The notes under the pieces: generated by a model
Told to the model about the DNA's origin: nothing
Database searches by the model: none
The model's input: only the letters and a program-made list of their open reading frames with translations
In this document: piece by piece, positions 10,401-19,400 of the stretch
Position numbering within the stretch: position 1 is the stretch's first letter
Layout of the letters: the number at the start of each line of letters is the position of its first letter
Translations under genes and position numbers: made by a program
From: Bactericera cockerelli
Lineage: Eukaryota; Arthropoda; Insecta; Hemiptera; Triozidae
DNA: 64,000 bases
NCBI GenBank assembly: GCA_024516035.1
Contig: CM044962.1
Location: 1,216,864 to 1,280,863, forward strand
Direction of reading: 5' to 3'

Positions 10401-13207
10401 AACCTCACATGAAACAAGAGCTACTGTAGACGCTTGTGGTCTTTGTTGTAGCTTGCCCATCCCGTAGTATGCCTCCACTCTGATGGGCGAGAAGTAACAC
10501 AATACTTCCCAATTAGGTGCTGTGTCAACACGAGCGCACCGGAAGGTATCCCTTACAAACAACTGTAACCAAATTAAAAATGCATTTTTCTGGGGATCGG
10601 CACGGGGGATCGAAATCGGGCCCTTCCGCATGACATACGAGTGCTTAATCACTAAGCTAATCACGCGCTATTAAGTGAAATTAAAAATATAATTATTATT
10701 TTTATTTTTTTTAAACCTGTTTTCCCCAGTGACGCCCTGCTGGTGCGGCTTTTTCTGTACTTCCACGTGACGCCCAAGCCCGCCATTCCCTTCCTGGATG
10801 GCGCCCGCTGCTCCATGACGGGCAAGGAGCAGATTGTGACTCGCTTCACGCACATTGAGAGCCGCTGGGGCTACTCGGGGACCAGTGATAGGATCAGGTG
10901 AGCAGGGTTTATACACACACACACACACAAGGAGCAGATTGTGACTCGCTTCACGCACATTGAGAGCCGCTGGGGCTACTCGGGGACCAGTGATAGGATC
11001 AGGTGAGCAGGGTATACACACACACACACACACACACACACAAGGAGCAGATTGTGACTCGCTTCACGCACATTGAGAGCCGCTGGGGCTACTCGGGGAC
11101 CAGTGATAGGATCAGGTGAGCAGGGTTTATACACATACACAAGGAGCAGATTGTGGCACCTTTTTTAATACTTTATTGGCAAACTACATAATACTTACTG
11201 CAACATCGGACTCAGTTTTAGTTTGGACTGGCGCATTATTTATTTTATTTATTCATTAATTTATTTATGTATTCATTTTATTTTTTTTTCATTAATTTAT
11301 TTATTCAATAATTTATTTATTTATCCTCAGGTTCAGTGTGGACCGGCGCATATTCGTGGTTGGGTTTGGTCTGTACGGGTGCATCCACGGTCCCCAGGAG
11401 TATGAGGTGCAGATGCAACTGGTGCGAACAGCCAACGGGAAGGTTGGTCGGGTTGAATAATAATAAATCATAAATAATGAATTATAAATCATAAATAATC
11501 TCTATAATATATAAAACTCAAATCTGTGTGTCTGACTGGCAGACTATGTCGTATATGTATAATTAAAAGTATCCTAGTTTTATATAATATTACATACATA
11601 TACCTAACAATTTGGATTTCTAATATGAACCTAATGACAAATAAGACTATGTCTCGTCTTAGGGTTTGTCTGTTTACAATACCACAGCCCAAACGGTAAC
11701 AGATATTGTAAAATTTCATGAGAGTTGTGACCCCTCTTAAACCACCGTCAAACTACCTAGAAAATTATCAAAATAAAAATACCTGTTACCATTTTCAAGG
11801 TATGAGGATTTTTTGGTCCAATAATAATTCAAATAGGACTCCAGCCACGGACAAAGTGCCGAGATTTAGCTAGTAAATTATGAATTATGAATAATTATCA
11901 ACTATGTAAAAATAAAATAAAAATAATAATGAATAATAAATCATATTTTCTCGAGTTCGATCCCCGATCGTAGCAGATTTTTCACACAGAAAATTTTGTT
12001 CCTCCGTACATGTGAGGCTGGCAGTTCTCAAAAGTTTAACAGCTGTAAAGAAAGAGTCCAATTTCTCACGATGGTTGATCGCACATAGACATAAGGGTTG
12101 GGCGGAAGAGATTGCCAAAGGCAATAAACCCGCCCTTTAGTTAGGCCATGTGAATATATTTATTTATTTATTGTCAACTTTTTCCTGTTGTTTATCTTTT
12201 CTTGTTTTTTTTTTTTTTTTTTTTTTTTTTTTTCTTTTCTTATATTGTATATTAATTTGTAATTATCCGTTGGTATATAATATGTCCTTATGAATAATGA
12301 GTATAATAATAATGGTTGAGAACGAGCGCCACTTTTCTCTTGAGTTGGTGGAGACCATCATTCCCTTCTCCAGCTGTAGCCAAAGCTGGCTGCAACAAAC
12401 AACAAAAACAACAACATGAGATAATAAAGTAAAAATAAATCGATTTCCTCTTCTTGTCTTTGCAGGTGATAGCAAGTAATCGAACCTCGTTTGCGTGCGA
12501 CGGGTCGACCTTTACGTCTCGTGTGATGTTCAAGGAACCTGTGGAGATTATGCCGAACATTAGCTACACAGCGTGCGCCACGCTCAAGGTAAGTTTTTTT
12601 CCTTCATATAATAATAATAACAACACTCTTTAGTGGAAGGTAACCACTAGGCGAGGTTAATGCTCAAAGCATTTTCTACTACCCAACCCTCAGAGTTTTA
12701 TTACAAATGCATGCACTGTTTGGGATTCGAACCAACGGATCCCTACGCTACCTGGATTACCAGACTAGCGCGATAACCACTTGACTACCAGTGCACGAGA
12801 TCACTTGGCTCGTGGGACTAGGTAAAAACATTTATTATCTTTTTTATATATTATATTATCTCTATCTTCACCGACTTCAATTGCTTGATCGATGAGGCGG
12901 CGGACTTATAACATGGAGGTCCGTGGTTCAAGTCCCGGTTTCAGCGTGGATTTAGTAAAGCGAGTTTGAGGAGTTATGATACCACGAAAGTGATTAACAT
13001 AATTATGATAACTTTTATTATTTATTATTATCTCCATCTTCCCCCCAGGGCCCCGACTCACACTACGGCACTAAGGGCCTCCGCAGTGTCACCCTGGACT
13101 GTCCAAGTGGCGGAAAGGTCACCTTCCAGTTCTCCTACGCATCGGGCAACAACAATGGCACCTCAGTGGAGGATGGACAAATCCCGGAGATCCTGTTCTA
13201 CTCGTAG
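1425..13207 (+). CDS. BTBD2-like: BTB-BACK-PHR protein, BTBD1/BTBD2-type (nine exons)
   Basis: Coding exons: 1425-1572, 2548-2971, 4745-4901, 6213-6391, 8357-8506, 10730-10897, 11331-11442, 12466-12588, 13049-13207. They total 1620 nt, giving 539 aa. All junctions are GT-AG and phases agree throughout, with TAG at 13205-13207. The N-terminus (1-105) is Ser/Thr-rich and low in complexity. The BTB/POZ domain runs about 125-225 ([39 protein letters not shown]). A BACK-like region follows at about 235-350 ([35 protein letters not shown]). A PHR domain covers about 393-539 ([50 protein letters not shown]). Length and domain order match BTBD1/BTBD2, substrate adaptors for Cullin-3 ubiquitin ligases; this role is known for the family and is not visible here. 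Start choice: the first Met of exon 1, which may itself begin after an AG at 1419-1420. Exons 4-7 have multiplied splice junctions, described separately. Upstream non-coding exons cannot be excluded. Confidence 0.93.
2003..2290 (+). mobile_element. SINE family S1 (Ser/Leu-tRNA-like head)
   Basis: The head starts gtcaccatggccgagtgagt (A-box-like) and has a B-box-like tttgatctcc. The body includes a conserved block about the tRNA-unrelated words 'ggggtccactcatacctc' and ends in an AT-rich tail. Copies at 4316-4605, 36118-36400 (minus) and 53146-53430 define the family. It lies in intron 1 of the BTBD gene. Confidence 0.85.
3363..4090 (+). mobile_element. SINE-like family S6, split by a MITE
   Basis: The head is gggttgggtggaagagattg followed by a CCGCCCTTTAGTT block, the hallmark of a family seen about ten times in the window. 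The tail resumes after the 520-bp insertion at 3518-4037 and ends in AATAAT repeats. The intact copy at 8040-8300 (minus) shows the same tail uninterrupted, which proves the interruption. No tRNA-like head is visible, so the class is uncertain. Confidence 0.8.
3518..4037. mobile_element. MITE with long terminal inverted repeats and ATAT target duplication
   Basis: The ends are inverted repeats: cgtcgcttaagaagaggtac inwards from 3518 and its complement ending at 4037, extending about 34 bp. ATAT flanks both sides (3514-3517 and 4038-4041). The word 'acgaggtacctc' recurs inside. There is no coding capacity. The uninterrupted S6 tail near 8040-8100 acts as an empty-site comparison and supports the 4-bp duplication. 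Confidence 0.8.
4316..4605 (+). mobile_element. SINE family S1, second copy
   Basis: It is collinear with the copy at 2003-2290 and has a better preserved B-box-like gggttcgattccc. It sits in intron 2 of the BTBD gene, about 140 bp before exon 3. Confidence 0.87.
5030..5624. other. AT-rich intron sequence without recognised features
   Basis: This follows exon 3 of the BTBD gene. It holds poly(A/T) runs and no open frame with recognisable protein. I see no feature I can support. Confidence 0.6.
5625..5893 (-). mobile_element. S1 fragment followed by SINE family S3 (minus)
   Basis: 5625-5695 matches part of the S1 body in reverse. 5698-5893 is a full S3 copy in reverse, with the tRNA-like head at the right end (gttaacgcgctagtctgg-type sequence and a ttggttcgaatccc-type B box, both read on the minus strand). 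S3 recurs at 6630, 12615, 13926, 20652, 36778, 39986, 42225 and 45962. Confidence 0.8.
6014..6226 (+). repeat. Six-copy tandem array of the exon-4 splice acceptor (33-bp unit)
   Basis: AG dinucleotides at 6046-47, 6079-80, 6112-13, 6145-46, 6178-79 and 6211-12 are spaced exactly 33 bp apart. Each is preceded by aataacaataatcttttcac or a one- or two-base variant and followed by gcgcgtctgtt, the first 11 bases of exon 4. The last copy runs into the real exon. Because 33 is a multiple of three and the unit has no stop in the coding frame, any of the six acceptors would keep the frame. Each earlier choice adds the 11-residue peptide [11 protein letters not shown], up to five times. Known repeats of this kind are minisatellites; real use of the upstream acceptors is untested. 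Confidence 0.97.
6485..6800. mobile_element. SINE S2 fragment (minus) then S3 (plus)
   Basis: 6485-6620 is the 3' half of S2 in reverse (gatgggcgagaagtgacac block, no tRNA-like head). 6630-6800 is an S3 head and body in plus orientation (caagtggttaacgctctagt; a B-box-like ggtttgaatcccac). The first element begins about 95 bp after exon 4. Confidence 0.8.
7232..7410 (+). mobile_element. Dispersed repeat family S9, copy 1
   Basis: It shares gataaacagggagaagacca, the 'gctagaggactataaacagag' block and the 'ggtttaatggctt' block with 7675-7960, 43640-43800 and 43850-44215. Family S9 is non-coding, with a tail rich in aacaacaac. Copy 1 is cut short where the minus-strand exon-like segment begins. 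6985-7140 just upstream resembles a divergent repeat also seen near 17.8 kb. Confidence 0.7.
7424..7553 (-). CDS. Orphan exon on the minus strand (tentative DHX34-like helicase C-terminal region)
   Basis: Read on the minus strand, 7553 to 7424 is an open 130-nt segment bounded by a CAG acceptor and a GTAAGT donor (entry phase 2, exit phase 0). It is clearly more GC-rich than its surroundings. The peptide includes [19 protein letters not shown] and [11 protein letters not shown], which looks like conserved protein. It reminds me of the C-terminal part of DHX34-type DEAH helicases, but I cannot confirm that from memory. No neighbouring exon of the same protein is visible on either side. Repeat copies (S9 before, S6 and S9 after) flank it, so it may be a captured or misplaced exon rather than part of a nested gene. 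Confidence 0.5.
7592..7960 (+). mobile_element. S6 core followed by S9, copy 2
   Basis: 7592-7640 holds the S6 core and its CCACCCTTTAGTT block. 7675-7960 is the longest S9 copy and ends with the 'agccaagctggctacaacaa' tail. Together with copy 1 they bracket the orphan minus-strand exon. Confidence 0.75.
8040..8300 (-). mobile_element. SINE-like S6 (minus) carrying an inserted LINE 3' tail
   Basis: Read on the minus strand from 8300, the S6 head is followed by its T-rich body and the tail ending near 8040. About 66 bp (8103-8168) inside it match the 3' end of the LINE at 32.4-34.6 kb, including the terminal tataagtataag-type tandem repeat. This is a 5'-truncated LINE insertion within S6, not a shared tail: the 3363-4090 copy lacks it. 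Confidence 0.78.
8330..8354 (+). repeat. 25-base C run serving as the exon-5 polypyrimidine tract
   Basis: An unbroken run of C immediately precedes the AG at 8355-8356 that opens exon 5 of the BTBD gene. It would function as the pyrimidine tract. The exact length is likely to vary and to be error-prone in sequencing. Confidence 0.9.
8496..9735 (+). repeat. 34-copy tandem array of the exon-5 splice donor (36/37-bp unit)
   Basis: The unit is ggccttctcag|gtgagt(t/g)ttc followed by agtcttctattac and either ga (36 bp) or tat (37 bp). I count 33 intervals, 12 of 36 bp and 21 of 37 bp, which equals the 1209 bp between the first donor (after 8506) and the last (after 9715). That gives 34 perfect CAG|GTGAGT donors. 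The 11 exonic bases are the true end of exon 5. In the coding frame the next codons after the first donor are AGG TGA, so read-through stops at once and only donor 1 gives the full protein. Each unit also holds ttttcag, an acceptor-like word, 12 nt after each donor. The last eight units are all the same T/37-bp type, the mark of recent local expansion. Confidence 0.98.
9787..10045. repeat. Three-copy tandem repeat (about 90-bp unit)
   Basis: The word tgacaaatggtcttgac starts at 9787, 9879 and 9966. Each copy continues with a gaatgaccc-gtcagaaaaaa block and gatatcatataatt. It lies just downstream of the donor array in the same intron. 10046-10379 shows nothing further. Confidence 0.9.
10380..10680 (-). 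mobile_element. SINE family S2 (full-length, minus)
   Basis: The tRNA-like head is at the right end (minus strand: a gcttagtgattaagcactcg-type A box and a B-box-like region). The body contains the cttctcgcccatcagag block. Other copies: 23255-23530, 30230-30555, 44958-45232 and 53052-53608. It ends about 50 bp before exon 6. Confidence 0.83.
10824..11157 (+). repeat. Exon-6 end and donor present three times, separated by CA repeats
   Basis: The last 74 or so coding bases of exon 6 plus donor and about 12 intron bases (gtgagcagggt) recur. Donor positions follow 10897, 11002 and 11115, periods of 105 and 113 bp. (CA)n tracts of differing length account for the difference. A fourth copy breaks off after aaggagcagattgtg at 11142-11157. 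The copies look identical through the coding part. Only the first is contiguous with exon 6. Copies 2 and 3 follow an acaag dinucleotide context and could act as 71-nt pseudo-exons, which would shift the frame. Confidence 0.96.
11211..11330 (+). repeat. Degenerate upstream copy of the exon-7 acceptor
   Basis: 11211-11236 (ctcagttttagtttggactg and on) matches the true exon-7 boundary at 11326-11351 in about 22 of 26 positions, 115 bp upstream. The sequence between is built of ttcattaatttattt-like repeats. This is an older, decayed analogue of the arrays at exons 4, 5 and 6. Confidence 0.65.
11945..12300 (+). mobile_element. S8-like fragment, S9 fragment, then S6
   Basis: 11945-12035 carries a B-box-like gagttcgatccccgatc and the 'ttctgttcctcc..gtgaggctggca' style block of family S8. 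12040-12090 is an S9 piece. 12092-12300 is S6 with a T-rich tail containing a run of about 29 T. 12300-12420 continues with S9 tail sequence. Confidence 0.65.
12615..12795 (-). mobile_element. SINE family S3 (minus)
   Basis: A full copy in reverse between exons 8 and 9 of the BTBD gene. The B-box-like sequence (minus strand ttggttcgaatccc) is intact. Confidence 0.87.
12870..13012 (+). mobile_element. SINE family S5 abutting the exon-9 acceptor
   Basis: The tRNA-like head (gatgaggcggcggacttat, then ggttcaagtcccgg) is followed by the family's agtaaagcgagtttgag body and a tail ending in ttatgataac. The exon-9 AG lies only about 36 bp further on. Any branch point of this intron is therefore likely to lie in or right next to SINE sequence. 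Other S5 copies: 26265-26395, 27381-27520, 44226-44370, 62178-62320, 63504-63640. Confidence 0.87.
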
Positions 13208-13640
13208 GAAACCCTAAGAATAGTTGGGAACCCTAAAAACAATTGGGAACCCTGAAATTAATTTTGGGAACTCAAAATTAATTGCTCACCCTTGAAACTA
13301 ATTTTGGAGCTCAATATTAATTGGGAACCCTTGAAAATAATTTGAAACTCTTTAAAATAATTGGAACCCTAAAATCAATTGGGAACCCTGAAAATAATGG
13401 GAATCCTGAAAAATCATTTTTAACCTCGAAAAATTATTTGGATCTTTTGGAAATAATTGAGAACCCTGAAAATTATTGGGAATCCTATAAATGGTTGGGA
13501 ACCTTTGAAAATGATTGGGATCTTTGAAAATAATTTGGAACCCTGGAAATGATTGAGAACCCTGGAAATCATTTTAAATACTAAAAATCATTAAACATAA
13601 TTGAGAAATGGAAAATTAATTGAGAACCCTGAAAAAATCG
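13208..13640. repeat. Degenerate tandem repeat in the BTBD 3' flank
   Basis: Beginning directly at the stop codon, variants of 'gggaaccctgaaaataatt' repeat about every 18-22 bases for roughly 430 bp. Sparser related words (aaccct, cctgaaaat) continue to about 14460. It probably forms the 3' UTR. The units are too diverged to be a recent expansion. No clear polyadenylation signal can be singled out. Confidence 0.8.
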
Positions 13641-13925
13641 TCACTCAAAACAATATTTTGTGTGTCAATATTATTCAGCACTTTGTGTTTTGAGTCACTA
13701 TTAAATACGTCTTATTAGGTATTACCCTCCCTCATTAGGAACCCTGAAAAAAATATAATCCTGGAAATACTCTGTTCTACTTCTAGGAAACCCTAAAAAT
13801 ATAGGAACCCAAAGAAAATAAATATCTGTGTTATAAAGAATCTCAAATAAAAACTGGTCCAATTTTTGCTCTAATTCTATTTGCTCATCAGAAACCCCGC
13901 ATAATACAATGAGAAACCACTGCAC

Positions 13926-14130
13926 TGGTAGTCAAGTGGTTAACGCGATAGTCTGGTAATCCAGGTAGCGTAGGGATCCGTTGGTTCGAATCCCACACAG
14001 TGCATGAATTTTGTCTCATTAATTTGAGTTTGTGACCACATAATAATAAGACTCTGAAAAAAAATTTAGGTGGTAAAAAATGCTTCGAGCATTAACCTCA
14101 CCTGGTGTTACCTCCCTTTAAAGTATATTA
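13926..14130 (+). mobile_element. SINE family S3 (plus)
   Basis: Clear tRNA-like head (caagtggttaacgcgatagt, ggttcgaatcccac) and body. It interrupts the degenerate 3'-flank repeat described for 13208-14460. Confidence 0.88.
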
Positions 14131-14469
14131 TTATTATAAACCCTAAAAAAAAATATGTTTAGTCCTGAAAATACTCTGTTCTACCAAGAACCGAAACGAT
14201 ATAATCTCTGTGTTAAGATCTTTACTCCATACGGTGTGCTTTTAGTAAGTCCTAACAAATTTAAAATTCATAAAATACAGTTTTTTTCTTTTAGAAACAC
14301 TTCTATAATTAAGAACCCTTTGATATAATACCTGTGTTACTAGGATACCTAATAAATTATAATCCTGAAATACAGTTCTTATTTTAGAAAGCCCTGTTTA
14401 ACTAAGAACCCCAAGGTAAAATATCTGTGTTACTAGGATATCTAACAAATGTACAATCCTGTTTGCTGT

Positions 14470-16270
14470 AGATTTCCATTCTAATTCGCTTTACATGAAA
14501 GTTATTTATTTAATTTTATTTTAAAAATGTTACGTGTCTACTTCTTACTGTCTGAAAGGTATATGGATTTTTGGTTTGGCATGTAGTTAATAGTATGCTC
14601 CTCGAAAACGTTCGTGGAAAACCGGCCCTTTTGTTTGTTGCTTATATCTCGAAAACCAAAAGAATTTCAAGTATCTCGTAAACAAGAACGATTTTTTTAA
14701 ATGAGACTGTCTGTCATGATGATTTTCTACAGATTTTACATATTGTGAATTTCAATTTATGCCATTTTTGATATTTTCCCCATAAGGACGTGGGTCAAAT
14801 TTTACACAATATTTATTTATTTATTTTTATTTATAAACATTTGGATCAAGCTTTATTTACATATTTTATATACAATGTACATTGTACATGGTAACAATTT
14901 AGAAATAAATATAAACAAAGCCTGATCAAGGGTGGTGATAAAGCCTACGGCATTCTCTTCCATAATTAAATATGTGAAAATATCTCGTAAACTATAAGAG
15001 ATGTGTAAATTTTTCATTGATAAAATTGTTTCAAATGGTGAGTTTACACATAATTTTAATACTTTGATTATCAATTTCCCACATTTTTCTCATAAGACTT
15101 TTTCAATTATAATAGAAATTCGTATATTGTAATATAAAGTCGTGTGATGTTAACAGTTTATTTAGTCTCATCTACTGCGTTAAAGAAGAATATAATGGCT
15201 TGTCGTTTACATCAGTGGTATTGCGTTTGTACTGTTTGTCATTGTGTATTCCGCAAGAAATAAAATGAATACGAAGTGACTACGACTGGGCCTCAGAAAG
15301 ATCCGTTTTCTTTTTTTAAGGAAGGGCGCGGAATTTTTTTAAAGACCTGGGTGTCTTAGCCTGGGGTGTGGGATTTCCACCCACAAAACCCACCTTTATT
15401 GCAAAATTATTGTTCCTTTTTTGCTTAAAATCTTTGATTTTGTTTGCTTAAATTAGTTTTTCTTTACAGATGTATGGCAATAAGAGTTTTCGAGATTTTT
15501 GTTTTAAAATGTCCTGTACAGAAATTAAAGTTTTATTTGCTATGTAGGTACACCTAGTTTGACTTTTGTCAAAAATAAAAATGATTTGTGATATCCAATT
15601 GAATCGTTTTATTCTTTCAACTTCTCTCTCTATATCTCTATTCACACACTTTTCAGACTGCCTATGTTGTAATGATTCCTAGTATTATTATTATTATCTG
15701 ACCTGGTTGCAGGATTTTCCATGAAACCCTTAAAATTAAAACTGCGACCCACTGAAATCATAATTATAACATAGAGGGAACCCGATGTTTCAAAATTTGC
15801 GTCCAAGAGGGACCATCAGATAATTTAAAAATCAGTGCCGCATCCGTAATAATTTTTCTCTCGCGAAGGAGTGGGTACCTAAACTACATAATTCTTCTAA
15901 TATAATATTTTTACATTTTTCATACTTACCTATTAGTTATTTTTGTCTTTACTTCCTCTTTTACTTTCCTTATTTTCCACTTATTATGTAGGTAGTTATA
16001 TAAAATTTGGTATCTGACGTGAAGGGATTGGTAAGCCAGGGATCTGAGATTTTCTCTAGCCAGTTGTCTATTACACAAATTACACATAAACAGGTGACGC
16101 AGGGAGATTTCCTCTATTATTAAGAGTTCTCTATTATATCCGAGTCCATTATATCCAGGTTCCACTGCATTGTTTTTTGTGTTATTATTATTAACCTACG
16201 TTTGTTAGTCCGGCCCTGAATGTAATCACAATTTTTTCAGACTGCCTATGTTGTAACGATTCCTGGTAAG
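14470..16270. other. Intergenic region, AT-rich
   Basis: No gene is visible. 15310-15420 carries a dispersed block ('ggatttccacccac..aacccacctt') that recurs at 28345-28500 and 28560-28720. A TTATTT-rich tract lies near 14812. Two related words, 'actgcctatgttgtaacgatt', occur at 15657 and 16240. The remainder shows nothing I can support. Confidence 0.6.
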
Positions 16271-16295
16271 TCTTAAGTGTTATGTCCTTACCCCC

Positions 16296-16345
16296 TCCCT
16301 TTCCTCTCTCTCTCTCTCTCTCTCTTTCTCTCTATCTGTCTCCTC
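16296..16345. repeat. CT-rich microsatellite
   Basis: A (CT)n tract with interruptions, about 90-140 bp upstream of the proposed first coding exon of the CSP-like gene. It could be 5' UTR or promoter-proximal. Confidence 0.85.
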
Positions 16346-16433
16346 TCATCTATTTTATGTCTGAATCTTTATAATCTCCTTTCCCTTTCTATCTTGCTGA
16401 GCAATCACTTTTATTATTCAATCCTCAGCAACC

Positions 16434-19400
16434 ATGCAGGTAAGTTCTCCAAAGACGTCTTTATTTTTATTTTTTAATTAATTTTTCAAGGCGTATTTAT
16501 TTGGGTTTTTTTTTATTGGTTTTTGTGCATCTTCGATATTTTAAATTTCTAAATGAAAATACAATAAATTTTTATTGTATTTTCATGGCCAAATATTTTG
16601 TCGTCATATTATGTATATTTTTTCATCCTAAATTAGTATCGCTAATTGAATTAGTCGATAAATATCTGTTTTTGGGGGATGAAAAAAAATTGTCTTTAAA
16701 ATTAGTTTGAAAATTAGAAAATTCTTATTTTGTTAAGTATTTTTGCCAAATTTTCTTTTATATGCATGACACTATACCTAAATTATTTTCTTCGATGTTA
16801 GATTTTGTAGAAATCATTTTTGTCGCATAATCTACTGATTTTGTAACTTAAAGTACTCTTTTCTTTTATAAAATAATATAAAATGTAGAAGTTCGTCTTT
16901 GAAAAGGATAACAGGTAGGTCCATAAAATATTTAGGTAGCTTACCTGCTATAGATCAACTCAATTTATTACTCTACATTTAGATATTTTTTATGTCCATT
17001 TTCTTACATAGAAAAAACATAGAAACTTCAAGAAAGCCAAGAAGAAAGTAATGGTTGTGACTACTGCCCGTTGTCCAGAGTTCGACTCCCGGTTGGGGTA
17101 GACTTTTCGACGAAAATTCTGTTCCATCCAAACACGTGAGGCTGGCATTTCCGGCCCTACCCAGGCTGGGTGAGGTAGCTGGAGGGTAAAACCCCCGCCC
17201 TGACTACTTCAAATCAGGACGTATATCAGAATTAGAATTAACTGGTCACAATAGATCTAAATAGAGGTCGATGTGATAATTGGTGCTCCTCTTGTGGAAC
17301 TCCAACCAGTCTATAATAATAATAATTTCAAGAAATAAAAGAAAATTTCAAAATATTGTGATATGAGAAACTATAACTTTGTATGATTCAGTTTGAAATA
17401 TTGTAGCAGATCATGTAGTTAATAAATATATCAAAAGTTAAGTTAATATATCAAAAACAAATAAATATAAACTAAATGAAATTACACATATTTCAAGCAT
17501 AGTCCCAATAATGGGGGGGGGGGTAATAAACGTCAGTCTATGGACTACAAAGCAATGTAGACGACGCGACGGTAACAAAGGCTTGGTATGGATCATTGGT
17601 TACATTTCTTCTGACAAAATTTTACTTCCAGAGAAATTTCTAATATTAGAAATCGGAAGTATTGTGTTCGTTTTTGTAAAAAAAAATATTTTTTTTGCTC
17701 CGATTTTAATTTCATATTTCTGGACGTTTCATAACCTCCTGAGCAACTTTGGTATTGTGTCGGTCTGTCGGACCGTCGGTCTGTTAAAAATATTCCTTAT
17801 AACGCGCAAATCTCGGAAACTACTCAACGGATTTTGATGAAAATTTGCACAAATATAGAAGACGTTTTGTAAACGGTCCCATTTTGAATTCATCAAATTC
17901 GTACTAGCGGTTCTGTGTGAAAGAGACCATGCGCCTGACCATTAACTTTTTACTTAAACGCTTATATCTCGTGAACGGTACAACCGATTTTGATGAAATT
18001 TTGTATGTATATGCATAGTATTGTTTTACATAGGCTATTTATATTTATTTTTTAATTAATTATAATTTAATTTTGATATTTAAGAAAATCCGAAATTTTG
18101 GACAAAAAAGTCAAAAAATAATAAATAAAAAAAATTCTAGAATGTAGAAAATATAGTATTCTACCATAAAAAATAAATTTGAAGAAAATCGGTTAAGCGG
18201 TTTTGGAGATACAAGTGATTTAGTATAAAATTTCTAAATTGGCAGGTGTATACAACGTGAAACAATCACGAGGAAGTATTGTGTCCATAATTGGCAGTGT
18301 TTTTTTAATAATATTATTATTAGCTTTTTCTTCTTATTATTATTAGTAACCCCGGTAAATCGGGTGCTAATGCCAGGTGCTGGCTCCAGCATCGCCTTGG
18401 TGACTTGCTTCTGTGTTCTTGTTCTTGTTATCTGGTGCACGGTTCCGCTTTGAAACCAGATCGATATCACAACTAAAGATAATAAATACAGGGTGACTGC
18501 AAAGTAGTGGGTGCCTAGCGTCGATGGCGCGTTGCGTTGAATGCACCCGTTCTCGTCGGATCACCGGAGGTAGCGAGGTGAAGACTTCGTGATGCTGGCA
18601 TTCCGGTCCAACCCAGGCTGGGTGAGGTTAATGGGGGTAGCAGGTTTGTATGTTGCCTGCGAATGGAGGGTAACTCCCCCGTCGTAATATTGAAATCGCT
18701 TTACAACAACAATAAAAAAATATTTGGACTCTACTTATTTTTACTTTCTATTACCTATAAGGTGTAGAAAGTATTGTAATTACTTTCGTTATCCTATAAA
18801 GGAAATTATTGTTTTTTTTCGTCCGTTTAGTATCTAGGACCAAAGTTATGTCCGGTCTCGTGATTCCTGAGATGAGACGTGTTTGGTTTGGTCTCATCTC
18901 CTCCAGTCCACACCATTCTTCGATAAACATCAAGGGATCAGGCCCTCGTTCCAGAAACACTCTCCACTCTAAAAATTCCCAAATCTCGCTGTCAATCGTC
19001 ACACAACGCACTCTGAATGGTTATTTCGTTCGTATTAACCAATCAGAGTGCGTTGTGTGACGGTCGAAAGTTGAAATGGAGATTAACCTGCTACCCACAT
19101 TAACCTCTCCCAGCCTGGGTTGGGCCGGAATACTAGCATCACGAAGTCTTTAGGTGACTAACTTGCTTAACTTCGGTGATCCTTCGAGAACCGGTGCATT
19201 CAACGCGCCCATAGAGACGCGTGGCTCGTACTTAAGTTTAAAGATACAATTATAATTGTATCGGTCTCAGATTGTAGTAGTCTGTCGAAAGGACATTCAT
19301 GAATCATACTGTAATTACTATATTGTATACAAAACATACATGTTATATATTCCTCTACATTGTTGACATAATAGTACCACTGAAGTTTAATGTCCCAGAT

